Shown here: positions 35,446-44,388 of the stretch, piece by piece
Layout: every line of letters begins with the position of its first letter
How positions within the stretch are numbered: the first letter of the stretch is position 1
NCBI RefSeq assembly: GCF_025567165.1
Contig: NZ_JAOQKC010000013.1
Span: forward strand, 44,010 to 108,009
Direction of reading: 5' to 3'
Origin: Laedolimicola ammoniilytica
GTDB lineage: Bacteria; Bacillota; Clostridia; Lachnospirales; Lachnospiraceae
Length of the DNA: 64,000 nucleotides
The notes under the pieces: generated by a model
Told to the model about the DNA's origin: nothing
The model's input: only the letters and a program-made list of their open reading frames with translations
The model's database searches: none
Position numbers and translations under genes: made by a program

Positions 35446-37740
35446 ATGTTTATCATAAAACGGCCGTTATGTCTGGCAGCATTGGGTTTGGCCCTGGTGC
35501 TTCTGTGCCTTCCGGCGGATCTCTGGATAAAGGATCCGCCGGCGGAGCGGGAGCGCCCGCCGGTTCTCACGGGCATCATCTGCCATATGGAACCGGACGG
35601 CATGACAGTCTGGCTGACAGACACCAATTATCCGGATACCGGGATCATCCTGGTATCCTTCGAAGCCGAGACCTCATTTTCTATCGGCAATACCATACTT
35701 CTCGAGAACAATTATAAAATACGGGAGCCGGAAACCCCATCCAATCCGGGGCAGTTTGACGCGCGGCTCTATTATCAGACAAAGGGAATCGGGCTTTTGT
35801 GTTACGCCAGAGAGGCGGAGCTCGTGCGGGACGATGTGCGTCCGTTATCACAGCTTCTGTACGAGTTGCAGAAAGCCTTCAGCGACCGCATTCGGCGGCT
35901 TTTCCCGGAGGACAAAAGCGGCGTCCTGGAAGCCATGCTTCTGGGAAATAAGACGGATCTGGAGGCAGAGACCAGGAGCCTGTACCAGAAAAGCGGTATG
36001 TCCCATCTGCTGGCCATCTCGGGGCTCCATGTGTCCGTGTTCGGCATGAGCCTCTACCGTTTTTTACGGAAAATCGGCGGTTCCTTACGACTTTCGGGAA
36101 CGGCGGCCCTCCTGGCGGTGCTGCTTTACGGCGGCCTGACCGGGATGGGGACCTCCACCTGCCGGGCGGTGGTGATGTTTATACTCCTGATGGCGGGGGA
36201 GATGCTGGGGAAGAGCTATGATATGTTGACGGCTCTGGCTTTCGGGGCGATTCTGCTGCTGATCCGGCAGCCGTTGTATGTGCGGAGCGCTTCATTCCTG
36301 CTGTCCTTTGGGGCGGTTCTGGGCATCGGACTGATTTTTCCGGTGTTGAAAATGCTGTTTTTGCCGAAGAAACGAAATCTGGCGAAACGAGTGGAGCCGT
36401 TGCTTCTGAGCCTGTCGATTCAGATGATGACCTTGCCCGTACTGGAATATTTTTACAATGAAATTCCGCTCTACGGGATCCTGCTGAATCTGGTGGTAAT
36501 ACCACTGATGACGGTGGTGATGTTCGCGGGAATTCTGGCGCTGGCCGTCAGTTTCCTGTCTGTGGGAGCGGCGCAGGCGCCGGTATTTCTCTGTACCGTG
36601 ATTTTGGAGCTTTATGAGCGGCTGGGGAGCTTTTCTCTGGGGCTGCCGGGGGCGGTGTTCACCTGCGGACAGCCCAGGATGTGGCAGATGGCGGCGTATT
36701 ACATAGGGCTGGCAGGCTTTTTAATCTGCAGGTATCGGATCGGGGAGCAGAAGAAACGGCGGCTGGGACGAATCGGGGATCCGGATCTCCGGGAGGAGGA
36801 AGCACAGAAAGCAGAGCCCCACCGAAGACTCCGACAGACGGGGAGCGCGGTGGGGCTGGCGATGCTGGTGGTTTTTCTGACACTGCGTCTGCATTCCGGC
36901 CTGCGGCTGGTGATGCTGGACGTGGGGCAGGGTGACGGAATCTACCTGCGGACCGCGGCCGGAACGACGATTCTGATTGACGGCGGCAGCACCAGTGTGA
37001 CGAAGGTGGGAACCTATCGGATTCTGCCCTTTCTGAAGACGGAAGGGGTAGGAGAACTGGACTATGTAGTGGTGACCCATACGGATGAAGACCACATTTC
37101 CGGGATTAAGGAGCTGATCGAGGCGGCAGGGGAGCCGGGCGGGCTTCGCATCGGCACGCTCCTGCTGTCCGGGCGCTCCCTGGAGGAGGATAAAGGTCAG
37201 AGGCTGGTGGAAAAGGCCCGGGAAAATGGGATTGCCGTTGGGCGGATTGAGCGTGGGGCAGTCCTGCAGGATGACAGCGCAAGGCTTATCTGTCTGCATC
37301 CGGATGCTGGAACAGGTTACACAGATGTGAATGTGGCTTCGGTGGTGCTGGCTCTGAGCTACGGGGATTTTTCGGTTCTTTTGACCGGAGATCTGGAGGA
37401 GGCGGGAGAGCAGGAGATCCTGGAGCGGGAGCAGAAAAATAGTGAAAAGGTATGGCCACCGGACGGCTTCACAATTCTGAAGGCCGGGCACCACGGGTCG
37501 AAGACATCCAGCAGTGAAGCATGGCTGGGGAAAGTGAAGCCGCGCCTGACCCTGATTTCCTGCGGGAAGGATAACTCATATGGGCATCCCCACAAAGAGG
37601 CCCTGGAACGACTGGAAGCGGCGGGGAGTAAAATTTTGCAGACAACGGAGTGCGGTGCCATAATTGTAGAAAGCAATGGAAAAAACTTCCAAGTGCATGC
37701 TTTTCGAAAAATATTACTTACTATATTTCAGAATCAGTAA
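35446..37740 (+). CDS. comEC: DNA uptake channel protein ComEC/Rec2
   Basis: 764 residues. N-terminal DUF4131-like region, Competence membrane domain (about 170-430, LLGNKTDLEAETRSLYQKSG, HLLAISGLHVSVFGM), and C-terminal metallo-beta-lactamase-like domain (LDVGQGDGIYL, VVTHTDEDHISG, LKAGHHGSKTSS). ComEC forms the channel that brings single-stranded DNA across the membrane. The frame is intact, and with comEA present some uptake capacity is plausible. Its 3' end overlaps the convergent holA by 27 bases. Confidence 0.94.
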   Translation: MFIIKRPLCLAALGLALVLLCLPADLWIKDPPAERERPPVLTGIICHMEPDGMTVWLTDTNYPDTGIILVSFEAETSFSIGNTILLENNYKIREPETPSNPGQFDARLYYQTKGIGLLCYAREAELVRDDVRPLSQLLYELQKAFSDRIRRLFPEDKSGVLEAMLLGNKTDLEAETRSLYQKSGMSHLLAISGLHVSVFGMSLYRFLRKIGGSLRLSGTAALLAVLLYGGLTGMGTSTCRAVVMFILLMAGEMLGKSYDMLTALAFGAILLLIRQPLYVRSASFLLSFGAVLGIGLIFPVLKMLFLPKKRNLAKRVEPLLLSLSIQMMTLPVLEYFYNEIPLYGILLNLVVIPLMTVVMFAGILALAVSFLSVGAAQAPVFLCTVILELYERLGSFSLGLPGAVFTCGQPRMWQMAAYYIGLAGFLICRYRIGEQKKRRLGRIGDPDLREEEAQKAEPHRRLRQTGSAVGLAMLVVFLTLRLHSGLRLVMLDVGQGDGIYLRTAAGTTILIDGGSTSVTKVGTYRILPFLKTEGVGELDYVVVTHTDEDHISGIKELIEAAGEPGGLRIGTLLLSGRSLEEDKGQRLVEKARENGIAVGRIERGAVLQDDSARLICLHPDAGTGYTDVNVASVVLALSYGDFSVLLTGDLEEAGEQEILEREQKNSEKVWPPDGFTILKAGHHGSKTSSSEAWLGKVKPRLTLISCGKDNSYGHPHKEALERLEAAGSKILQTTECGAIIVESNGKNFQVHAFRKILLTIFQNQ

Positions 37741-38691
37741 TTCCACACTGAGCGTATCCGCGATCTTACCGGTCTTCACATCCTCCTCCGCCTGCACGCA
37801 GTCCTGCACGGCAGTCTTCAACTGCTCGGTGGTAAAGCTTTTGGCCTGAGCCATACATCTTCCGGCCACAAAGGGCGCGATCTTCGCCCGGGACGCAATG
37901 GCGGCCCGGTCATAGCCCTTGGCGGCCAGGCTCTTGACCAGCAGAAGCTGATGGAACTGGCGGGCGATGAGAAAGAGGATGCGCATGGGCGGCTCCTTTA
38001 GGGAGAGCAGATCGTAGTAGAGATTCAGCGCCTTCTTCTGATTCTTCTCGGCCAGCGCCCGGATCATTTCGAAGATCTGGCCTGTGGTCTGCACCGTGCA
38101 GATCTCGTTCACATCCTGGGTAGTGATGACATCCCGGCCTTCCGTATAGGAAAGCAGCTTTTCCAGCTCCATGGCGATGTTCTCCATATCGGTGCCGGTG
38201 TGCTCCAGAAAGAGCTGCAGGGTGGCCTCCGTAATTTTACGGTTTTCTTTTTTTAAGGTACCGAGAATCCATTTCATCAGCGTGCGCTCATCCTGGGTCT
38301 GGAATTCAGTGATCCGGCCCTGCTTCTGGATGGCCTTGTAGAGGCGGTTTCGCTTGTCTACCTCGGTTTCCACAAAAAGGATGCAGGTGGTGTCGGGCAT
38401 TTTCGGCAGATAGTCGGCCAGCTCGTCGCATTTATTCTTGAAAAAGCCGCTGTCCTCGATGAGAATCAGCCGCCGGTCGGCGAAAAAGGGCAGGGTGTCC
38501 GCCAGACTGATAATCTCCGCCGGGACAATATTCTTTCCCTCGAAGCGGGAAAAATTCATGGTATCGGACGGGTCACAGAGAGCCCGGGCCAGTCGGTTCT
38601 TATACTGGTTGCGCAGATAAGCCTCTTCCCCGCAGAGCAGGTAGGCCGTCTTAAAATTACCATTTTTGATATCTTCTGCCAGCATTTTCAT
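37714..38691 (-). CDS. holA: DNA polymerase III subunit delta
   Basis: 325 residues. Clamp-loader delta subunit that opens the sliding clamp. Features: YLLCGEEAYLRNQYKNRL at the N-terminus, ILFVETEVDKRNRLYKAIQ in the middle and the C-terminal FLIARQFHQLLLVKSL. The start at 38691 has GAGG eight bases upstream; the GTG at 38700 lies within that site. Order comEC-holA-rpsT matches Bacillus, with the same convergent/divergent directions. Confidence 0.93.
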   Translation of the reverse strand: MKMLAEDIKNGNFKTAYLLCGEEAYLRNQYKNRLARALCDPSDTMNFSRFEGKNIVPAEIISLADTLPFFADRRLILIEDSGFFKNKCDELADYLPKMPDTTCILFVETEVDKRNRLYKAIQKQGRITEFQTQDERTLMKWILGTLKKENRKITEATLQLFLEHTGTDMENIAMELEKLLSYTEGRDVITTQDVNEICTVQTTGQIFEMIRALAEKNQKKALNLYYDLLSLKEPPMRILFLIARQFHQLLLVKSLAAKGYDRAAIASRAKIAPFVAGRCMAQAKSFTTEQLKTAVQDCVQAEEDVKTGKIADTLSVELLILKYSK

Positions 38692-38709
38692 ACGCGACAC
38701 CTCATTTCC

Positions 38710-38790
38710 ATAAAAATACAGGAAAGAATCCCGCTAAGCAGGATTCTCTGCCTGCGGCGTATAGAACCACTTCGCCGCAGTGCGATAATA
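38710..38790 (-). repeat. Terminator-associated structured repeat, short variant
   Basis: Read on minus from the T-tract of the next terminator: ATATT, ATCGCACTGCGGCG, a paired ACGCCGCAG arm, then GAGAATCCTGC/GCGGGATTCT. It shares GATCGCACTGCGGCG and the GAGAATCCTGC hairpin with the copy at 17961-18084 but has lost the first palindrome and the final long T-run. Confidence 0.6.
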
Positions 38791-38791
38791 T

Positions 38792-38829
38792 AAAAAAAGA
38801 GACCCAAATGACGGAATGGGTCTCTTTTT
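38792..38829. terminator. Bidirectional terminator after rpsT
   Basis: GAGACCCA/TGGGTCTC with seven A before and five T after, so it works on both strands. It separates rpsT from holA. Each of its T-tracts is the start of a structured repeat copy. Confidence 0.85.
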
Positions 38830-38967
38830 ATGGAATAGGAAATTCCGATAGAATTCCCTATTCCATAAAAGCAAGCAGAGCTTGCAAAGATGCGTACTCG
38901 GCGCAGTGGTAGATGGTTGCTGAAGCAACCGCGCCTCGGCGCGAGAATGTGCCATTGGCACATTTTT
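38825..38967 (+). repeat. 145-bp structured repeat, copy 1
   Basis: Nearly identical to 63775-63923 and in the same orientation. Modules: palindrome ATGGAATAGG...CCTATTCCAT, AAAA, hairpin GCAAGC/GCTTGC, GATGCGTACTCGGCGC, hairpin GGTTGCtgaaGCAACC, GCGCCTCGGCGC, then TGTGCCattGGCACA and seven T. The two copies differ in the loops (tgaa/caag, att/aac) while the stems are kept, which points to selection on structure. Confidence 0.85.
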
Positions 38968-38987
38968 TTAAGATTCGTCTATCTCAA

Positions 38988-39251
38988 TTACGCGATGCTG
39001 TTTACAGCCTTGGTCAGACGGGAAATCTTGCGGGAAGTTGTGTTCTTGTGGTAAACTCCCTTGGAAGTAGCCTTGCTCATGGTAGCGATAGCAGCCTTTA
39101 AGCAAGCCTTTGCAGTCTCAACATCCTTTGCGGCAACTGCAGCGTCTACTTTCTTGATTGCGGTCTTAACCTCAGACTTGATAGCCTTATTTCTTGCTGT
39201 TCTAGTCTCGGCAACCTGAATTCTCTTCTTTGCAGATTTAATGTTAGCCAA
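38988..39251 (-). CDS. rpsT: 30S ribosomal protein S20
   Basis: 87 residues, starting MANIKSAKKRIQ with a TTG codon at 39251; GGAGGT is seven bases upstream. Upstream ATG codons would add residues foreign to S20. S20 binds 16S rRNA early in assembly and is Lys/Ala-rich as here. E. coli rpsT also begins with UUG and is autoregulated, so the weak start may be functional. A palindrome AAAATAAGCTTATTTT (39276-39291) lies in the leader. Confidence 0.96.
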   Translation of the reverse strand: MANIKSAKKRIQVAETRTARNKAIKSEVKTAIKKVDAAVAAKDVETAKACLKAAIATMSKATSKGVYHKNTTSRKISRLTKAVNSIA

Positions 39252-39344
39252 TCCGTACACCTCCAAACCATGTTTTAAAATAAGCTTATTTTTACATGTT
39301 CCGTAAAAGCCGGACACGGACGTCTTTACAAAACATACTCATAT

Positions 39345-39373
39345 ATTTTAGGACAGGAATAGCGTTATGTCAA
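39345..39373 (-). promoter_or_regulatory. rpsT promoter
   Basis: On minus: TTGACA, 17 bp, TAAAAT, close to the sigma-A consensus, giving a leader of roughly 85 bases before the TTG start. Confidence 0.8.
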
Positions 39374-39445
39374 TACATATTTCTCAAAAAAATGCGAAAA
39401 ATAAAAAAGAATCTTGTCACAGGGGTGAAAACAGGAGGGACAGCT

Positions 39446-40300
39446 ATGACAGAATTTCAGGTGCGGACGGATCTGGCGCTGGAGGCCAGGGAGCGGTTCG
39501 AAGAAGATGTGGAAATCCGAGGCGTGGAGGTGGAGGAGGCCTACGACGAGCAGCGGGATATCCGGGTGACGGTGGTTCGAATCCGGACGGAAAACGGAGC
39601 GAAGGCCATGGGAAAGCCCATCGGCACCTACATTACCCTGGAAGCGCCCCGGATGTCGGAGCCGGACGAGGATTATCACCGGGAGGTCTCGGAGAAGCTG
39701 GCCGGATACCTGAAGAAGCTTTTGGATGTGAAAAATGAAAAATCGGTATTGGTGGTGGGCTTAGGGAACCGGGAAGTAACGCCGGACGCCCTGGGGCCGG
39801 AGGCGGTGAATCATCTTCGCGTCACCCGCCATGTGGTACGAGAGTATGGGAAGGCAGCATTTGCCCGGGAGAAGGTACAGTTAGTCAGCACTATCGTTCC
39901 CGGGGTCATGGCCCAGACCGGCATGGAGACCCTGGAGATAGTGCGGGGCATCGTGGCTGAGACAAAACCCGATCAGGTGGTGGTCATCGACGCCCTGGCG
40001 GCCCGCAGCAGTAAGCGCCTGAACCGGACCATCCAGATCTCCGACGCAGGCATCCAGCCGGGCTCCGGCGTGGGCAATCATCGGAACAGCCTGACGAGGG
40101 AGACCATCGGCATCCCGGTGCTGGCCATCGGCGTGCCTACCGTAGTAGATGCGGCCACCATTGTCTACGACGCCACCGGCGACCGAAGCAGTGTGCCGCC
40201 GGGACTGAACGGCATGTTCGTGACCCCGAAGAATGTGGACGAGATGATCCGCCGCTTAAGCTTCACCATTTCCGAGGCCCTGAATCTGGCCCTGTCCTGA
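39446..40300 (+). CDS. gpr: Spore germination protease GPR
   Basis: 284 residues. GPR degrades small acid-soluble spore proteins at germination and is made as an inactive zymogen. FQVRTDLALEARE at the N-terminus resembles the pro-segment cut by self-processing; VVGLGNREVTPDALGP and VDAATIVYDAT are family motifs. The start at 39446 has GGAGG seven bases upstream; the frame is open 50 codons further without one. Expression in the forespore by sigma-G is expected, but no clear sigma-G boxes were identified. Confidence 0.95.
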   Translation: MTEFQVRTDLALEARERFEEDVEIRGVEVEEAYDEQRDIRVTVVRIRTENGAKAMGKPIGTYITLEAPRMSEPDEDYHREVSEKLAGYLKKLLDVKNEKSVLVVGLGNREVTPDALGPEAVNHLRVTRHVVREYGKAAFAREKVQLVSTIVPGVMAQTGMETLEIVRGIVAETKPDQVVVIDALAARSSKRLNRTIQISDAGIQPGSGVGNHRNSLTRETIGIPVLAIGVPTVVDAATIVYDATGDRSSVPPGLNGMFVTPKNVDEMIRRLSFTISEALNLALS

Positions 40301-40348
40301 CATATGCCCGTCCTGCGCTTCATATAGTAGAAGGAATGAGGTGAGCTT

Positions 40349-41695
40349 ATGAAGCGCGGGAGAATCGGAATTCGAAAACCGGGATTTGGGAAATGGAAAA
40401 TCGAAAAAGCCGCAAACGGGGTAGTCTGGCTTCTCATCCTCACCATGGGACTCTATATCCTGGGGAGCGGCGTGAAACTGCGGCCTCTGAAAAAGGCCGC
40501 CTATGTGCGGGAAGTCTTGCTTCAGGAGATGGAAGCAGATCTGAGACGGGCGGCGCTCCAGACCCTCTATCCGGGCCTGGTCTACGCCGCCGGAGATCGG
40601 GGGCAGCGGGCGGACAGCCCGGGCGAATGGCTGCTGGAGCAGGCTGTGGGCGTATTTCCACTCTACTCCTTTCTGGCGGGACAGCGGCTCTACACCACCG
40701 AGATTGAGAGTACAGCCGCCTACGAAATTCTGATTCAGGGCGGCGTCCACGATGAAAATGAGATCAACCAGGAGACCGGTGAGGCTTTTGATCTGGCCGA
40801 GCAGGTGGAGGAAGAGAACCGGCAGGCCCAGAACGCAGCCTCCGATATGGATACGGACGCTCCGGAGGAGCAGACGGACGATACGGCAGCAGGCCCGTCG
40901 GAACCATCTGCCACGGGACACATCTACACCGCCGAAGAGCTCTCGGATTTTGATTTCCTGAAAAATAACTTCTATATAATAGAAAGCAACACGGATATCA
41001 GCAGCGACCTTCTGAACGCTGACCGTCTCCTGTCCATGGACATGGCCCTGGGGCAGGATAGCAGCGCGCCCCAGATTCTACTTTACCATACCCATTCTCA
41101 GGAGGGCTTCGTGGACTCAGTGGAGGGAGACGCGGGCACCACCATCGTGGGCGTGGGCGACCGTCTGGCCGAGCTTCTCACAGAGCGCTACGGCTATAAC
41201 GTAATACATAATACGAAGGTCTATGACTACATCGACGGCGAACTGGACCGGAACCGGGCGTATTCCCTGGCGGCCGAGGATGTGAAACAGATTCTGGCGG
41301 AAAATCCTTCCCTTGAGGTGCTGATCGACCTCCACCGGGACGGCGTGAACGAGGGTACCCATCTGGTGACCGAGGTGGACGGAAAGCCCACAGCCCAGTT
41401 CATGTTCTTCAACGGCTTAAGCTACAGCAAGCGGAATGGTCCCATTTCTTATCTGGAAAATCCGTACATCGGGGAGAATCTGGCCCTGTCCCTGCAGCTA
41501 AAACTGGCCTGTGAAGCCTACTACCCGGGCGTCAGCCGCAAAATCTACCTGAAAAGCCTCCGTTACAATCTGCATCTGCGCCCCAAGTCTCTCCTGGTAG
41601 AAGCCGGAGCCCAGACCAATACCCTGGAGGAAATGATGAACGCCATGGAGCCTTTGGCAGAGGTGCTTTACCAGGTGTTAGATAATCCTAAATAG
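40349..41695 (+). CDS. spoIIP: Stage II sporulation protein P (peptidoglycan amidase/endopeptidase)
   Basis: 448 residues. One membrane helix near residues 25-42, an acidic linker, then the SpoIIP hydrolase domain (about 235-445) with zinc-site motifs YHTHSQE, DLHRDG and VEAGAQTN. SpoIIP works with SpoIID and SpoIIM to thin septal wall during engulfment. GAGGTGAG precedes the ATG. The gpr-spoIIP order is as in Bacillus. Confidence 0.95.
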   Translation: MKRGRIGIRKPGFGKWKIEKAANGVVWLLILTMGLYILGSGVKLRPLKKAAYVREVLLQEMEADLRRAALQTLYPGLVYAAGDRGQRADSPGEWLLEQAVGVFPLYSFLAGQRLYTTEIESTAAYEILIQGGVHDENEINQETGEAFDLAEQVEEENRQAQNAASDMDTDAPEEQTDDTAAGPSEPSATGHIYTAEELSDFDFLKNNFYIIESNTDISSDLLNADRLLSMDMALGQDSSAPQILLYHTHSQEGFVDSVEGDAGTTIVGVGDRLAELLTERYGYNVIHNTKVYDYIDGELDRNRAYSLAAEDVKQILAENPSLEVLIDLHRDGVNEGTHLVTEVDGKPTAQFMFFNGLSYSKRNGPISYLENPYIGENLALSLQLKLACEAYYPGVSRKIYLKSLRYNLHLRPKSLLVEAGAQTNTLEEMMNAMEPLAEVLYQVLDNPK

Positions 41696-41768
41696 CATAA
41701 ACTAACTGAAATGTCAACGACTTTTTTGGAGTTAAATCGACAAAAATTATCAATAAGAACGGTTTGTC

Positions 41769-41796
41769 TTGCCTTTGAAAAAGAGCATGCTATAAT
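41769..41796 (+). promoter_or_regulatory. Promoter of the DUF6110/metal ATPase operon
   Basis: TTGCCT, 16 bp, TATAAT; the start would lie near 41803, about 90 bases before the first ATG. No metal-regulator operator was recognised. Confidence 0.55.
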
Positions 41797-41892
41797 AATC
41801 CTGTCCCCAAAATATGATAAAAAATCATTGCGGACGCGTAAGACCGATACGGTTAAATCAAATATGCATACAGACAAGAGGAGGAAATGAAT

Positions 41893-42204
41893 ATGCTGAA
41901 TTTTAAAGACATTGACTGGAAAAAGGGTGGAATTTTCGCTGCAGGTGTGCTGTTTGGCACCGCAGGTATCAAGGCACTGTCAAGCGATGACGCAAAGAAT
42001 GTATATACAAGCTGCACTGCAGCCGTACTTCGCGCGAAGAGCTGCGTAATGAAGACCGTAGCAGTGATCCAGGAGAACGCAGAGGATATCTACGCCGGCG
42101 CAAAGCAGATCAACGAGGAGCGCGAGGCAGCCGCAGAGGCAGCAGTCGTAGCAGACGCTGAGGCAGAGAAAGCTGCAGAGACCACAGAGGAGACAGAGGC
42201 GTAA
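41893..42204 (+). CDS. Small single-helix protein, DUF6110-like, partner of metal ATPase
   Basis: 103 residues: an N-terminal hydrophobic Gly-rich helix (GGIFAAGVLFGTAGIKAL), a helical middle with two Cys (TSCTAAVLRAKSC), and a Glu/Ala-rich, coiled-coil-like tail. AGGAGG is eight bases before 41893 and only two before the alternative ATG at 41887. It lies four bases before a metal P-type ATPase gene. The layout recalls mycobacterial PacL (DUF1490) proteins that scaffold P1B-ATPases, although the His-rich metal site of PacL is absent here. Confidence 0.75.
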   Translation: MLNFKDIDWKKGGIFAAGVLFGTAGIKALSSDDAKNVYTSCTAAVLRAKSCVMKTVAVIQENAEDIYAGAKQINEEREAAAEAAVVADAEAEKAAETTEETEA

Positions 42205-42208
42205 ATCC

Positions 42209-44284
42209 ATGAAGTTCATCATCAAGCATGAAATCAGAGGCAGAATCCGTGTCCAGGCCTGTGTACGGCGCATGTCCATCGAGGAAGCGGATACCCTGCA
42301 GTATTATCTGGATACGCAGGAATGTGTAATTTCCGCGAAGATACAGAGAAACACTCTGGGCATCGTGATCTGTTATACGGGAGAGCGGGAGCAGGTGCTC
42401 ACACTCCTTCGGAACTTCCATTATGAGAACGTGAACGTACCGCAGGCGGTATTCCAGAGCTCTGGCAGAGCCTTGAATGAGGAGTACTGGGAAAAGCTGG
42501 TGAACAGCGTAATCCTGCGTGCGGGAAGCAAGATGTTTCTTCCCTACCCGATTCGCGCCGGCATTGCGTTTGTAAAATCATGGAAATATATGTGGAAGGG
42601 CGCGAAGACCCTGGCCAAAGGAAAGATGGAGGTTCCGGTACTGGATGCCACCGCCATCGGCGTGTCTGTATTGCGGGGCGACTTCGACACTGCAGGCTCC
42701 GTCATGTTCCTGCTTGGCATCGGCGAGCTCCTGGAAGAGTGGACCCATAAGAAGTCCGTCGGCGATCTGGCCCGCAGCATGTCCCTGAACATCGAAAAGG
42801 TATGGCTCCTAAGCGACGGCCAGGAGGTTCTGGTGGATTCTTCTTCCATTCAGGAAAAAGATCTGGTTGTCATCCATATGGGAAATGTGGTACCATTTGA
42901 TGGAACGGTGGAAGCAGGCGAGGGTATGGTAAATCAGTCCTCCCTGACCGGTGAATCTGTTCCTGTGGCCAAGGCGCCGGGAGCGTCGGTCTACGCCGGA
43001 ACCGTTCTGGAGGAAGGCGAGCTGACCATCCGTGTGAAGGTGGGCAATGGCGCAAGCAAGTATGACCGCATCGCGGCCATGATCGAGGAGTCCGAGAAGC
43101 TGAAATCATCCGTGGAGGGCAAGGCGGAGCATCTGGCCGATAAGCTGGTTCCCTACACCCTGGCGGGCGCTGCGGCTACCTGGCTCTTTACCCGGAATGT
43201 GACCAAAACCCTGGCTGTGCTGATGGTAGATTTCTCTTGTGCCCTGAAGCTTGCGATCCCGATTTCCGTACTGTCTGCCATCCGCGAGGCGGGCGCAGAG
43301 CATGTGACGGTAAAGGGCGGCAAGTACCTAGAGGCTGTGGCCGAGGCGGATACCATCGTCTTTGATAAGACCGGTACATTGACCAGGGCCTGCCCGACTG
43401 TGGCAGAGGTAGTTCCCTTTAACGGCGAGAGCCCGGACGAGCTTCTTCGTCTGGCTGCCTGCCTGGAGGAGCACTTCCCCCATTCCATGGCAAAGGCAGT
43501 TGTGGACGCCGCCAGGGCCCGCAACCTGAACCATGAGGAAAAGCATTCCAAAGTAGAATATATTGTGGCGCACGGCATTTCTACCACCGTAGAAGGCAAG
43601 AAGGCGATCATCGGAAGCTATCATTTCGTATTTGACGATGAGAAATGTGTTCTTCCGGCCGGAACCGAAGCGAAGTTTGAAGCGCTTCCGGCAGAGTATT
43701 CCCACCTCTATCTGGCAGTGGAGGGCGTTCTGGCAGCTGTCATCTGTATCGAGGATCCCATTCGTCCCGAGGCTCCGGCTGTGATTCAGGCCCTGAAGGA
43801 CGCAGGTATCTCTAAGGTGGTCATGATGACCGGAGACAGCGAGCGAACCGCCAAAGCCGTAGCGGCTAAGGTAGGCGTGGACGAGTTCTTCGCAGAGGTT
43901 CTGCCGGAGGACAAGGCGCGTTTTGTAGAGGAAGAGAAGGCAAAGGGCCGCAGAGTCATGATGATCGGCGACGGCATTAACGATTCCCCGGCACTGTCTG
44001 CGGCAGACGTCGGCATCGCCATCAGCGACGGCGCGGAGATCGCCCGGGAAATCGCGGATGTGACCGTAGGCGCAGAGGATCTGTGGCAGTTAGTAGCCTT
44101 AAAGCACATCGGCAACGGCCTGATGAAGCGGATTCATAAGAATTACCGCACCATCGTAGGCTTCAACACCGGCCTCATTGCCCTGGGCGTAGCCGGAATC
44201 CTGCAGCCGACCACCTCCGCATTGCTTCACAATACATCCACACTTGTGATAAGCTTAAACAGCATGAAGCCCTTATGTAAATAG
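42209..44284 (+). CDS. Heavy-metal P-type ATPase (P1B-like)
   Basis: 691 residues. The N-terminus (about 1-75) looks like an HMA-type ferredoxin-like domain without a CxxC metal site. Then come membrane helices, the actuator loop SLTGESVP (near 246), a membrane motif SCALKL (near 343) where CPC, SPC or TPC is usual, phosphorylation site DKTGTLT (near 386), HSMAKA in the nucleotide domain, and GDGINDSPALSAADVGIA (near 588). It ends with two helices and SLNSMKP. Export of a transition metal is expected; the atypical motif prevents naming it. Confidence 0.92.
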   Translation: MKFIIKHEIRGRIRVQACVRRMSIEEADTLQYYLDTQECVISAKIQRNTLGIVICYTGEREQVLTLLRNFHYENVNVPQAVFQSSGRALNEEYWEKLVNSVILRAGSKMFLPYPIRAGIAFVKSWKYMWKGAKTLAKGKMEVPVLDATAIGVSVLRGDFDTAGSVMFLLGIGELLEEWTHKKSVGDLARSMSLNIEKVWLLSDGQEVLVDSSSIQEKDLVVIHMGNVVPFDGTVEAGEGMVNQSSLTGESVPVAKAPGASVYAGTVLEEGELTIRVKVGNGASKYDRIAAMIEESEKLKSSVEGKAEHLADKLVPYTLAGAAATWLFTRNVTKTLAVLMVDFSCALKLAIPISVLSAIREAGAEHVTVKGGKYLEAVAEADTIVFDKTGTLTRACPTVAEVVPFNGESPDELLRLAACLEEHFPHSMAKAVVDAARARNLNHEEKHSKVEYIVAHGISTTVEGKKAIIGSYHFVFDDEKCVLPAGTEAKFEALPAEYSHLYLAVEGVLAAVICIEDPIRPEAPAVIQALKDAGISKVVMMTGDSERTAKAVAAKVGVDEFFAEVLPEDKARFVEEEKAKGRRVMMIGDGINDSPALSAADVGIAISDGAEIAREIADVTVGAEDLWQLVALKHIGNGLMKRIHKNYRTIVGFNTGLIALGVAGILQPTTSALLHNTSTLVISLNSMKPLCK

Positions 44285-44305
44285 GGTATGCTGATAATAG
44301 ACCGG

Positions 44306-44336
44306 AAAGCGGGCGCAAAAAGCGCACCCGCTTTTT
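44306..44336 (+). terminator. Terminator of the metal ATPase operon
   Basis: AAAGCGGG(C)GC pairs with GCG(CA)CCCGCTTT around an AAAA loop, followed by five T, 22 bases after the stop. Confidence 0.85.
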
Positions 44337-44388
44337 GGCGTTTTATGAATTAGAGAAAACTAACCAAAGCAAACGGAGGAATTTTTGA

